The position numbers were made by a program, and so were the translations under genes. This document shows, one piece after another, positions 23,156-33,329 of a DNA stretch of 64,000 nucleotides (its first letter is position 1; the number at the start of each line of letters is the position of its first letter). Source of the stretch: Tiliqua scincoides. Taxonomy: Eukaryota; Chordata; Lepidosauria; Squamata; Scincidae. The notes beneath the pieces were generated by a model, which made no database searches, was not told where the DNA came from, and worked only from the letters and a program-made list of their open reading frames with translations. The DNA is taken from positions 888,001 through 952,000 of the forward strand of contig NC_089825.1 of the NCBI RefSeq assembly GCF_035046505.1, in the 5' to 3' direction.

Positions 23156-24697
23156 ATGCCAGGGATGGATTTCTGGGAGAGCATCCTTTGTGCTTCGTTA
23201 CTAGCCCTCACTGCAGCCACACTGGCAGGGCTCTACATGATGGGCACCTTCCGCAGGAGGAGGCCAAATGAACCTCCACTGGACAAAGGCTTCATCCCAT
23301 GGCTGGGACATGCGATGAATGTCAAGAAGAACCCAGCAAAGTTTGTGGAATGGATGAAGAAGAAACATGGGGACATCTTCACAGTCCTACTTGGTGGCAA
23401 ATATTTTCATTTTGTGATGGACCCTCTTGTTTACAGAAGTATAATAAAGCAGTCAAGAGAAAAGCTGGATTTTTATACCTTTGGCTCAATGGTCGTAGTT
23501 AATGCATTTGGGATTCAGCCAACTGAGTCTCAACATAAAATAGTACAAACAATGAGCAAGAAGCATCTCAGAGGCAAGGGTCTAACTGATCTGAACCAGG
23601 TCATGATGGAGAAGTTGCAGGCGGTGCTGCTTCCCAGCCATGATTCAAGCAAGAAGGAAAGGCCTTGGCAGGAGGACGGAGTCTTCCACTTCAGCTACAA
23701 AACCGTCTTCCAGGCTGCATTTATGACTTTGTTTGGGACTGAGTCAGATCAAGTAGCAGAAAATGCTACAGAGAGTAAAAGAACGCAATGGGAGATGTTG
23801 TTTGAAAATTTTAAGAAGTTTGACCATCTCTTTCCTCCAATGGCTCTTGGCATGCTGGATCCTTTGGGTAAGAAAGAGACACAAAAGTTGAAGAACCTTT
23901 TCTGGGACGTGCTGTCCATAGACAAGATAGGTCACAAAGATAACATCAGCAGTTGGGTGACTGAGCAAGATCAGAGCATGGCTGAGATTGGAATGACGGA
24001 AAAGATGAGAACTCAATTTCAGCTGCTTCTCCTCTGGGCATCTCAAGCGAATACGGGTCCAGCTACCTCCTGGCTTCTTGTGCATCTCTTAAAATATCCA
24101 GAAGCAATGAAGGCAGTGAGGGAAGAACTGGGCAGAGTACTAAAGGAGATGGATCAGGAAGTGAAGCCTGGCAGCCCCTTCATCCAAGTGTCCTTGGATG
24201 CCATCAAAACTCCTCTTCTGGACAGTGCAATAGAGGAAACTCTGCGCTTGAGAGCATCACCTTTCCTGATCCGTAGTGTGGTGCAGGATATGAACCTTAG
24301 AACAGCTGATGGAAGAGAATACATGCTCCGGAAAGGAGACAATGTGCTTCTTGCCCCTTTCGTAGGACTGCACTTGGATCCAGAAATCCACCCTGACCCT
24401 CACACTTTCAAATATGACAGGTTTGTGAAGCCAGATGGCACTAAGAAAGAGTTCTACAAGAATGGGAAAAAACTGATGTATCCCATTATGCCCTGGGGTG
24501 GTGGACACTCCATGTGTCCGGGGAGGTTCTTTGCTGTTAGTGAATTGAAATTATTTGTCATCATGATGCTCAGCTACTTTGATATGGAACTGGTGAACAA
24601 GGATGAGGACATACCCCCAGTAGATGTGAGCCGCTATGGTTTTGGAGTCATTCACCCTGCTCATGACATCCAGTTCAGGTATCGGCTGAAATTCTAA
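23156..24697 (+). CDS. CYP8B1: Sterol 12-alpha-hydroxylase (CYP8B1), left copy
   Basis: This is an intronless 513-residue cytochrome P450. CYP8B1 is the microsomal enzyme that adds the 12-alpha hydroxyl which directs bile acid synthesis to cholic acid, and it is single-exon in other vertebrates (about 501 residues in human). Residues 9-30 form the membrane anchor. RRRRPNEPPLDKG (33-45) is the basic, proline-rich hinge. WASQANTG (294-301) is the I-helix in the CYP7/CYP8 style. EETLR (360-364) holds the K-helix ExxR, and PWGGGHSMCPGR (446-457) is the heme loop with Cys454. The last 20 residues match the family end (YGFG, HP/PSHDI, FRYRL). The start was chosen because the ATG immediately precedes the anchor and lies 46 bases after a TATA box. 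It looks fully functional. It differs from the right copy at 26 residues, including Ser305, Ser368, Phe370 and Ile372. CYP8A1 was rejected because that gene has many introns. Confidence 0.95.
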   Translation: MPGMDFWESILCASLLALTAATLAGLYMMGTFRRRRPNEPPLDKGFIPWLGHAMNVKKNPAKFVEWMKKKHGDIFTVLLGGKYFHFVMDPLVYRSIIKQSREKLDFYTFGSMVVVNAFGIQPTESQHKIVQTMSKKHLRGKGLTDLNQVMMEKLQAVLLPSHDSSKKERPWQEDGVFHFSYKTVFQAAFMTLFGTESDQVAENATESKRTQWEMLFENFKKFDHLFPPMALGMLDPLGKKETQKLKNLFWDVLSIDKIGHKDNISSWVTEQDQSMAEIGMTEKMRTQFQLLLLWASQANTGPATSWLLVHLLKYPEAMKAVREELGRVLKEMDQEVKPGSPFIQVSLDAIKTPLLDSAIEETLRLRASPFLIRSVVQDMNLRTADGREYMLRKGDNVLLAPFVGLHLDPEIHPDPHTFKYDRFVKPDGTKKEFYKNGKKLMYPIMPWGGGHSMCPGRFFAVSELKLFVIMMLSYFDMELVNKDEDIPPVDVSRYGFGVIHPAHDIQFRYRLKF

Positions 24698-24769
24698 AGG
24701 GAAAGAAATGTCATCCTGACTTTCACAACAATCTAATAGTGCACAGTAATGCCCTCTGCTTAAAGGATT

Positions 24770-24995
24770 CAGGTGGTGGAATTTGTAAACTGTCAGATCG
24801 TCTTCAAAGAGAGATCTTTTAAGTATGGAGGTACCAAAAAGGGTGACCATGTTGTAGTGGGATCTCCCCTCATTGGTTGTTTCCAAGCAGAGGCTAGACT
24901 GCTACTGTTCAGGGATGCTGTTGCAGTTTGCTGTATTGAGCAGGGGTTGGACTGGATGACCTCCCTTCCAGCTCTAACATTCCATTTTTCCACGT
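24770..24995 (+). mobile_element. CR1-like LINE 3' end downstream of CYP8B1
   Basis: It ends with GAGCAGGGGTTGGACTGGAT then GACCTCCCTTCCAGCTCTAA, the usual 3' end of an older CR1/L3-type LINE of sauropsids. The same remnant follows the other CYP8B1 (50865-51090, minus strand), so it was duplicated with the gene. Confidence 0.65.
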
Positions 24996-27384
24996 GATTT
25001 GTGGTTGGCATAGAACACAGTGGCACCTCCAGAGTTCCTGCTATCTGCAGACTTAACATTTTCCTCCTTCACATATCCAAAATGAAGTGAGAGGACAGGA
25101 GGTTTAGAGCCATTAGGGGTTCTTTTGGGGAGAGTGACAATGGAACTCAGTACCTGGTCCAGGAATATTACAGAATCTAGGAAATCTTATGCTACCACAG
25201 AGCCATTTATTTCTATATGCCAAAGCATGTCTGTATTCAATATGAACCAAATCACTGCCGAAGCCATTTTTCCCCAATGTTTTTCCACAATGACCAAATG
25301 TGTACACCTGTGGGGTGGGCAAAAATGGGTTAAATCAGTGGTGTCCGGTGGGAATCAGTGGTGGGTATCCTGACACTTTAAAAAAAATAGTTTTTTTTCC
25401 TAACACTGAAACTGCAAGTAATAATACTACAACTTAGCATTTATACAGCATTTCAGGTTGCTTGAGATGTGTAAGGTGCAGTCGATTATCATCTCACAGT
25501 CCTTACAGCATCCATGTAAGATAGATCTGTGTTTTGATCTCCACATGTGGGACTGGGATAGCAGGACTGCAGTGAAGCAGCAAGTAATGCTTCAAGGCAG
25601 AGATGAGGTTTCCTGGTTTGTAGCTCGGTCTTTTGCCACGATGCTGCATTTGCTCTCGAAAAATGCTCCACCTGGACATCAAAGCTGCTTTTACTGCCTA
25701 AAGCCTCAAACTTGTTTGATTGCGATCCTGATAGCAGCAATATTTTGCCCAGAGACAATCACGTATGACAAGTCATGAGAATTTGCACTTTCGCTGCTTG
25801 TGCCTCTGCCCTGAAACCACACCAAAATGTTATCATTAACTCCAAGTGGGGGAATCCAGGACTACAGCTTTAATCCACTACAGCTTTAATCCACTTTCAA
25901 CACACCTCTATTACCCAAAACCATTCTGGAGAGTGTAGTTTGTTAAGGGTAGTTCCAACAGCTCCCAGGACCCAATCCTATCCAACTTGCAGGTGCTGAG
26001 GCGGTCACAATGCAGCCCCGAGGTAAGGGAATAAGTGTTTGCTTTGTGTGGGAAGGCCTCCGTGACTGCCCCACTGTCATAGGATGCAGCACATGCCCCA
26101 TTGGCATGGCTGCATCAGTGGTGGAAAGTCGGGTAGGATTGGGCCCTCGGATTCCTTAACCAACTGCAGTCCCTCCAGAATGCATCGGGGCTGCGGTTCT
26201 CAAGCTCTCAGGGAGTTTGAGGACTGCAGTAAGTCCCTGAGGGGTAGCGGGGCAGGCAGCGACATGATCCCCGGGATTTAACATTTCATTAACATCAGCA
26301 GTATGGATTGCAAGTCTGCAGCACAGAAAAGAAAAGAAAAAGAAAAGGCCAGGCAAGTGGATTTCATCCAGGCTTCGTTTCAGAATCCTAATGGTGATGA
26401 GGGAGAAGGTATCATAGTAATGAGGGAGAAAGCGAAAGCCAGTCCTTGGATGTCTGTGCATTCATTATAAGAAAAAACAAATCCTCAGGGAAGGACTTTG
26501 CTGAGGCAGAAGAAAAGGAGCTCAGTAGCACTACTCAAAGTAAGGAAATGATCCCATTCTGATCAATGTCTTCATTTCCTTTCAGGGCCCAATCCTGTCC
26601 AGGTTCCAGTGCTGATGCACCTGTCTGCAGGGTGTCCACTGCATCCTACAGGGGGAGGGGGCAGTCAATGGAGGCCTCCTCGCGGTCAGGGCATGTTTGT
26701 TCCCTTATCTCGGGGCTGCATTGCAGCTGCACTGGCACTGAGAAGTGGCATAGGATTGGGTCCTCAGTCTTGCTCATGCTAAGTTAAAACTGCCCATTTA
26801 AAACTTGTTCAAAAAGGTAGAAACATGGGGCATGTAGGAACACTTAGGGAGGGGGGCAATGCCGCATCTTGCCCTGGGCGCAATGCCAGCTCCCAGCAGC
26901 CCTGCCAACTGCAGTGCCATCAGCTGGCGCAGCACGGAGACCGGCAAAAGTTCATGCAAAGTCATGTCCTGTCTAATCTCTTCTAATATGAGAATTTCAT
27001 CCTCCTCTCAAGGAGAGGAAAGCAACGCAGCAGGACCGGACTCTGATGCCTTCCTGTTGTACACGAGCATTTTGGGCTGAATCAGATCTGGATTTGGTAA
27101 ACATGTTTTGAAGTGGGGTTAAAATGATCTAAGGGCAGTCTCCATTATGCCCACCTGCATTTCTGCCTCTCATTCTGGGTGTTTGGGCATTTAAAAGATG
27201 GCTGTGCTTTCTTGCCATGCATCCTTAGGCACTCTCTGTTGATCTTGTATCTAACAAACAGAGCTCCTTTTCCGTGTCGAATCTCTGAAGCTTGTGCCAT
27301 TTAATAAAGAGCTGAATTCCTCACACTGTGTGTCGCCGTCTCCTCTCATGTGCAGTAAAAGTGCTGCAGCTCCCTTGGAGGTGT
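24996..27384. other. Noncoding part of arm A between CYP8B1 and inner repeats
   Basis: No gene was recognised. The interval matches 47863-50864 in reverse. From about 25441 to 26994 it also matches 60887-63046 in the same direction. Near 26278 a segment of about 630 bases, present in both other copies (about 48967-49592 and 61725-62356), is missing. The frame at 25458-25778 is open in all three copies, but its differences are scattered, so I do not call it a gene. Confidence 0.6.
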
Positions 27385-27635
27385 GACCTGCTGGATCAGG
27401 CCAAAGGTCCACTCAGCCTGTATCTCCCAGATGCCTCTGGGAGCACTCATGACAACAAGACACCTGTATCCTCCGACCATCCCTTGGCACCTGGCATTCA
27501 GAGATGGGCTACCTCTAAGACGAGAGGTTGAAAACAGTCACCATGACCTGTAAAGTAAAAAGGATTTTACCTCCATAGATCAGTCCAGGCATCTAGGCCA
27601 AGTGCCATCACCGCATCCTGCACAAGGATGTCAAT
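27385..27635 (-). mobile_element. Diverged CR1 3' end (arm A)
   Basis: CTGCTGGATCAGGCCAAAGG and the AGTGCCATCACCGCATCCTG motif match the complement of the CR1 3' region at 59930-60190, with many changes. Its partner in A' is at about 47627-47862. Confidence 0.6.
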
Positions 27636-28002
27636 TAACCAGTTGACCATTTAGCTGCAGACAGCAGGTCAAATTCCACAGGAGTAAATCCTACTTTCCA
27701 GAAGAACAGCCTCACAACTATCGTCCAAGAAATGCTGTGGCCGATAGCCAGGAGCAGTCAGCGTGGCAAGCGCACCCCCAACTCCCTGCCTGGCATAGCT
27801 GGGATGACTGTGCCTGGGCAGTGTGTCCACTGCCTTGCTGGGATGCAGGACTCCCGGTGCCCAGGGACTGACTGGCAGTGATTGCCTGGAGGCAGACAAG
27901 CATCTCCAGGGCACCAGGCAGAGCTGCAGAGGGGCGACGGTCAGGCGGACACTCTACAGCTCCTGAGCCAGCTGCCACTGCCCAAGAATTGGCACCTCCT
28001 CA

Positions 28003-28384
28003 CACTGGCATAGCTAAGTGGGTGCAGGGGGTAGCAGTTGCACTGGGGATCAAGCTTGGGGGGGGGGGGCAGCAAGCTCAGCTTGACACTAGTGACCAAA
28101 ATTACTGAAAAATTGGTATGTACGAATAGTACCATCCTGTCATAGATGACTGGAAAGGTAATTTAACGCAGGTTGCAATGAAACAAACCGCATTCACTAT
28201 CTGCTTTCTATCCAAGGCTATGGCCCATTAAGCGGAAAATGAAAACACAACTGCCTTATGGAACGAAAAACTAATCGGAGGCACACTTTTTATTTATGTA
28301 CTTAATTAAATTTGATCTTGTCTTGGAGGGGGGCTCCAAATCGTCGACCCCAGGTGGCAGACGGATGCCTTAGCTACGCCACTG
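28003..28384. mobile_element. hAT-like MITE in arm A
   Basis: The ends are CACTGGCATAGCTAAGTGGG and CCTTAGCTACGCCACTGG-type. The interior is shared with the elements at 6898 and 3372. The partner in A' is 46862-47244. A poly-G run near 28060 differs in length between arms. Confidence 0.6.
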
Positions 28385-29400
28385 GCTGGGGGAGGTGGGT
28401 GGCAAGCTGCTGGTGGAAGGAGGCTGGTGGAAGAAGGCCAGGGTGTGACATCACTTCCGGTTGTGACATCACTTCTGGGGGAGGGCACCGGGCTCCGCAA
28501 TCGTTATCTACGCCACTGCCTCCTCAGCCCCCCTTGGCCAACGCAGCTCCCCTTGCATGACCTTCTGGCTGTCAGCTGGACCTCTGAGCCCCTCCTGCAG
28601 AACAGCCCTTCTTTTGGGCCCCTTTGCAAAGGGGGAGGGGTGAAGCGCGTGGGGGAGGGTGGTGATGGGCAAGCAGAATGGGGGCAGGGAGGGGCAAAAC
28701 AGGGTGGGGGAAGAGTGGCGACAGGTCTTCTGAGCCCTGGTCTACCCGCCCACGTGGCATCGGCAGGTAGATGCAGCAATGCAGAAAACCAAACCCCTCC
28801 TAAGCATACATGGCTTGCCAGTCAGTGCAGTTGCGTACTTGTGGAAGTGTCCCCAGCATCCCATGCAAGCAACGAGTCTGCGTAGAGAGGAAAACGTCAG
28901 ATGCCAGGAGATTTCTGGGCCCCTCCTTTGGCTCCTGGGCCCCCCTTTTGACCCTGGGCCCGGGTACAAATTACCCCCCTCTCCCAGCCCCTGCAGCCCT
29001 GCCTTTCTCTGCTCAGCCCAGATTCAGGGGCAGCCTGCTGCCACAGATGCCCTCTCCTTGTGTGTTCACTCAGACCCGACAAGGTGCTGATGTGCCTGGG
29101 CAAACGTTGGGTGGGCAGGCACAAGGCCGCTGGGGGAATCTGCTGCGGGAGAAGGCAGCTCCTTAACCGGTGGCTTCTGGGGTGGTGGCAGAGGCAGGAT
29201 GGGTGCAGTTGGATCTGTGGTGGTGCCAAGAGGTTGAGGCAGACCCCCAACTCCAGCAGCAGCCTTCCAGGGATGGGGGGAGTCTGGCTCTGGGAGCTGG
29301 ACACGTCCTGCCAACCAGGTCTCTAAAGTCTGCCTCTGGCAAGGCCCTCCCCAAGCCTGGCTGGCAAGAGAACCCGTCAGGCACCTGCAGGGAGGCAGCC
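28385..29400. other. GC-rich inner end of arm A
   Basis: This is almost identical to 45848-46861 in reverse. Several long frames (for example 28810-29166, 118 residues) are open and have the same translation in both arms. No family motif is visible, and the arms are too recent for an open frame to be informative. Confidence 0.5.
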
Positions 29401-29560
29401 ACATCAGCAGTTATGACATCTGGTCACCCTGGTCCCAAGTGAAGCTCCAAAGTGAAGAAACAAAATTATAATGATCGGAAGCCAGGCAATGACAGAGATT
29501 CTGCAATGACCAAGATACTCTCATTGCAAAACCTGAATCAAGTCAGGTCACCTTTGTGAT
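29401..29560 (+). repeat. Fragment of a hAT-type repeat at the inner edge of arm A
   Basis: CAGTTATGACATCTGGTCAC followed by CCTGGTCCCAAGTGAAGC also occurs at 32357-32500 and, inverted, at 55600-55740. It begins directly at the arm boundary. Confidence 0.6.
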
Positions 29561-30029
29561 TTATTGCACACTATCTCTTCATTTGTTGCCAAAAAAGAAG
29601 GGTTGCAGCAGAAAAGAGCACTGCCGGTTCATGGGGCCCCCACGACCTATATTTCTGTGCTGGTGATACTATACAATCTATACAGATCTCTCCCTCCAGC
29701 TACACCAGATTTCCACATATGGTTCTGAAACCGCAGGATGCAGCCCAGGGGCAATCTGCTGATGCAGAAAAGACATCCCAACTGCAGCTTTGCAGATTTC
29801 TCATCTAACCATTTCACAGCAAGACAAGATGCTAAAAAGGCAATACCTTGGAACTCCCAGAGAGTACAGCTGACATCACCTGTCACTCCTACTGAGATAC
29901 TCATGAGTAAAAGGCTTAAATCTGTTACCCTTTTAAGGGAAGAGTTTTTGTGGCCAAAAGTCACAGATCATGAGAAGATGACACAGAAGCAGGGCCTAGG
30001 AAAGGGGGGTAAAGGTGGTAATTTGCGCT

Positions 30030-30958
30030 TGTGCAAATTCCTCCACTTTTCTCTGATCCCGAGTCTTGCTGGTATCAACGCGGGGTCTTCCTTCCTTTTT
30101 CGTATGATACAGTGGTCAGTGTCACAGGCAGCACCCTGATAGCTGCGTGTGATCTTGATGCTGGGAAGGCTGGAGCGTCTGGTGAGAATCAGGTCGAGCT
30201 GGTGCCAGTGCTTTGATCTTGGGTGTCTCCAAGAGACTCTATGTTGGGGCTTCGTGTTGAAGAACGTGTTGCTGACACAGAGACCGTGATGACAGCAAAA
30301 CTCTAGCAGGCGTTGGCCATTTTCGTTCATCTTCCCAGTGCCGAACTGACCTAAGCAAGTGGGCCACGAACTGTTATCAGCACCAACTCTAGCATTGAAG
30401 TCGCCGAGGATGAACAATGGCTCTTTTATGGGGATCTTCTTGATAGTGGTGGCCAGGTCATCATAGAATTTGTCTTTGGCTTCTGCTGGAGACGACAGAG
30501 TCAGTGCATAAGCACTGATGAGAGTGACAGGTCCTGCTGATGACTGGAGCTGCAGGGACAAAATTCTTTCACTTCCCACAGTAGGTGGGATGATGGATTT
30601 CAGCAGGGTATTTCTGACCGCAAAGCCAATGCCATGTTCCCTGGTTTTGTTTGGTGGTTTTCCCTGCCAGAAAAATGAGAAATTTCTCTCCTTGACAGAT
30701 CCGGAATCTGGCAGCCTCGTCTCTTGAAGGGCGAAGATGTCCATCTGCAGTCTGCTCAGCTCCATGTCGATGACAGCTGTTTTGCGTGCGTCGTCTATTT
30801 CTTGCAGGTCATCAGATAAGCCAGGTGTCATTGTCCTAACGTTCCAGGTGCCCAGCTTTAGGGCAGGAGTTTTCTGTTTTCTGTTGCATGGTGCAGAGTT
30901 GTCGATCCGCTTGTCAGTTTTCACCCTAAACCCCACACACCCCATGAGGTTAACGGAC
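30030..30958 (-). mobile_element. RTE/Vingi-like LINE, inverted 5' part with an intact endonuclease frame
   Basis: A minus-strand frame from 30945 encodes an apurinic-type endonuclease. It contains LGTWNVRTM, LQETRLPDSG, LSAYALT-like core, LGDFNARVGAD, SWRHPRS, HQLDLILTRR and DTDHCIIR, in the order of the family, covering roughly residues 30-280. The family homology ends at about 30040 near REKWRNLHKRK; the remaining frame is flanking DNA. The 3' end of the same family continues on the opposite strand at 30963, so the two parts form one insertion with a 5' inversion. Confidence 0.8.
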
Positions 30959-30962
30959 CGTG

Positions 30963-31125
30963 CAAAGAAGGAAGGCCCATAGCCAGGGAGACAGACCAGG
31001 GACAGACTGCACTTGCTCTCAGTGTGGAAGGGATTGTCACTCCCTTTTCAGCCACACTAGACGCTGTTCTAAAACCACTATTCAGAGCACGATACCATAG
31101 TCTTTCGAGACTGAAGGTTGCCAAC
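30963..31125 (+). mobile_element. RTE/Vingi-like LINE 3' end
   Basis: AAAGAAGGAAGGCCCATAGC through GACTGAAGGTTGCCAA matches 1986-2157 closely. It holds only the coding tail with the CxxC-type finger (damaged by a small deletion) and the 3' end. It abuts the inverted 5' part at about 30958-30963. Confidence 0.8.
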
Positions 31126-31129
31126 TAGC

Positions 31130-32227
31130 TAGCTAGCACTAAAATCAAGCTATGCTCCATTAAAATTTTTCCATTCTAGAGGAGGAAACTTGATAATTCC
31201 AGCTTTAAAGGTTTTTTCAGGGAAAGTAATTACCCAAATGTTATATGGTATAGAGATCTGGGGTATAAAGCAGAACAACGTACATATTCCCGAAGTTGCT
31301 CAGAATAAATTTTTGAGGCACATCTTGGCAGTTCCCCCGTCTACTCTGGCAGCATTTCTCAGAATGGAGACAGGCATGGTATCTATAAAGGCCAGGGCAG
31401 CCTTAGCCATAATTTCATATTATAAGAGAGTGTTGGATATGCCGGAAAATTGTCTTCCTTTACTCTGTTTGGCAGAGCAGTGGAGAAGAGGAGGTTGGGC
31501 TTCTTTAGTGCAAATGCTCCTAAAATCGAAAGCTCTTTCTACTGATATATTTGTCTTTTCTGAAATTAAACCAATGCTGAGGGAATGGATTTTTAAATTG
31601 GATAATGATCAGGATTTAGATTCAGTAAGATCTTTAAATTTTTCTCAGTTGTATCGTTTCCTGAAATTAAGTCACTCAAGAGCAAAATATTTATATTCAC
31701 TTACCTTTGCCTCTTTGAGAAAGGCGTTCACCGAACTGCGTTTTCAGACCATGCCAACGGCAGTTCTAGATGGCAGATACTTGTCCATTCCCAGGCGTTT
31801 GAGATTTTGTATTTGTGGAGCAGGACAGATTGAGGATATTGCACATTACCTGCTGTTCTGCCAGCTCTATCCAAATCCTAGGGAAAGATTTCTGGAGCCT
31901 GTTTTGGCTACCTTACAAGGGGAGAATCTACAAATGAAACTGTGCTGGTTACTTTCTGACTGTGACCCATCGGTCACTTATAGTGTAGTGTTGTTTTCTA
32001 AAGCTGCTAGAACTATTTGTGCCAACTACCTGGGGGAAATAGTGGTAGATTGTAAAGGAGATTCCTTAATATGATGGCTGTAGGTGCCTTGTGACTGATT
32101 TTGACTTTATTTCATCATTGTCTGTATTTTGATGTACACCTGGACTTATATATATTTTGATGTACACCTGGACTTTTGTTTCATTGTGATGGCTATTAGC
32201 TAATACAATAAACGATTTTGACTTTGG
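31130..32227 (+). mobile_element. Vingi-like LINE, C-terminal part of ORF2 and 3' end
   Basis: The open frame 31190-32074 (294 residues) has the features of a LINE C-terminus: MLYGIEIWG near residue 18, a conserved FLRHILAVP, and a CICGAGQIEDIAHYLLFC zinc-knuckle-like motif around residue 205. The noncoding tail has a short duplicated TTTTGATGTACACCTGGACT and ends AATACAATAAACGATTTTGA. It is 5'-truncated, so the reverse transcriptase core is absent. The clade is my best guess. Confidence 0.65.
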
Positions 32228-32922
32228 AATAATAAGTAATATAGTGTTCAAATTAACCACATGAAATCACCAAACAAGCTTTTTTAGCTTTTATTTTGTC
32301 ATGCTTTACATTTTTCTTGGATGTCCTACATTTTGGGGTACCTTGTCCTCTTTTGCAGTTATGACATCTGGTCACCCTGGTCCCAAGCGAAGCTCCGAAG
32401 TGAAGAAACAAAATTCTAATGATCGCTGGAAGCCAGGCAATGACAGAGATTCTGCAATGGACCAAGATAATCTCATTGCAAAACTTGAATTTGATGAGTG
32501 AAGGAGCTTGGCACTTGGTCTGGAATAGCATGAAAGGGGTTGACAACTGTTCATGATCTAAGAGTAGAGGGATTCTTAAACATTTTTACTTTTTCACATA
32601 TTTCATTTTTTCCCCAAGAAAAAAGTGCAAAGGCAGTGTTGTATGTTTTTATTCCAAGGCCAATATTGTTCTAAAATATTATTATAAACTATAATTCCTT
32701 TACAAGTGTGCTAGGTAGGTGATGTAGGTCAGCAGATGTAGCCACAGTCATTACACAGTCAATTAGTTGTTACAAATTTTTTTTTTAAAGATTTTTGGGT
32801 GTTTTTTGTTTGTTTATTTTTTTTTTTTACAAAATAAGAAGTATAGAAAGCAGTGTGATGTGTTTTCATTTCACTATCACCAAAAAACCACAACTCTATC
32901 AAGGAGATATTCCTGAATGAAA

Positions 32923-32981
<59 letters not shown>
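32228..32981 (+). repeat. Interspersed repeat with (GA)27 end
   Basis: It is related to 21609-22095 in arm A and, in reverse, to 55106-55860 in A'. Like A', it keeps a roughly 270-base internal piece (TTATGACATCTGGTCACCCT to GATCTAAGAGTAGAGGGATT) that arm A lacks. The (GA)n run is about 32927-32981. Confidence 0.7.
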
Positions 32982-32983
<2 letters not shown>

Positions 32984-33329
32984 CAAGCTGTACCTAGCCA
33001 AAGTGGAAGATCTGCAAATAAACATCCGACGCCAACAGGCCAAAAGAAATTAAGGAAAAGAAAGTAAGGGCACAATCCTTAGGCACCCTTTGGCCAGCAC
33101 AAGTCCCTTGCCCCAGCCCAGAAGGGTTATCTTTTAGCAGTGATTTTCTCTCTCTATACCTGGTTATCAACTATAATATCATGCGAGCTAAACTGTTCTC
33201 CCAGCATACAGGCCACATTTCCAAGACTTTGGTCAAGCCACAAGCTCACTGGATAGCCCATCCAGTAAAATGAGAGACTGCACAGATAAAGGAGAGAATA
33301 AGCAGCCCATCTAGGGGGACTTCAGATAC

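Larger units (their letters stand above)
19576..29400 (+). repeat. Arm A of a large inverted duplication (carries CYP8B1)
   Basis: The whole interval reappears reverse-complemented at 45848-60520, in the same internal order: MITE edge, CR1, TTTTAG-rich repeat, (GA)n, CYP8B1, CR1-like tail, hAT-like MITE and the GC-rich inner end. Homology starts inside the MITE at 19552 and stops at GGAGGCAGCC near 29400. A is about 4.85 kb shorter than A'. The difference is fully accounted for by a mariner (1.34 kb) and a hAT (2.09 kb) present only in A', plus three segments of about 0.63, 0.54 and 0.27 kb missing from A (near 26278, 21061 and 21700). Confidence 0.95.

Noticed and set aside
25458-25778. 106-residue frame open in A, A' and A''
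   Set aside because: Changes between the three copies are spread over the frame and often non-conservative, and the opposite strand is open too. There is no sign of protein constraint.
28810-29166. 118-residue frame identical in both arms as a conserved gene
   Set aside because: Identity follows from the recent duplication, neighbouring frames on both strands are equally conserved, and no motif is present.
31190-32074. 294-residue frame as a novel host protein
   Set aside because: LINE C-terminal motifs, a zinc-knuckle-like motif and a repeat-type 3' tail make it a truncated retrotransposon.
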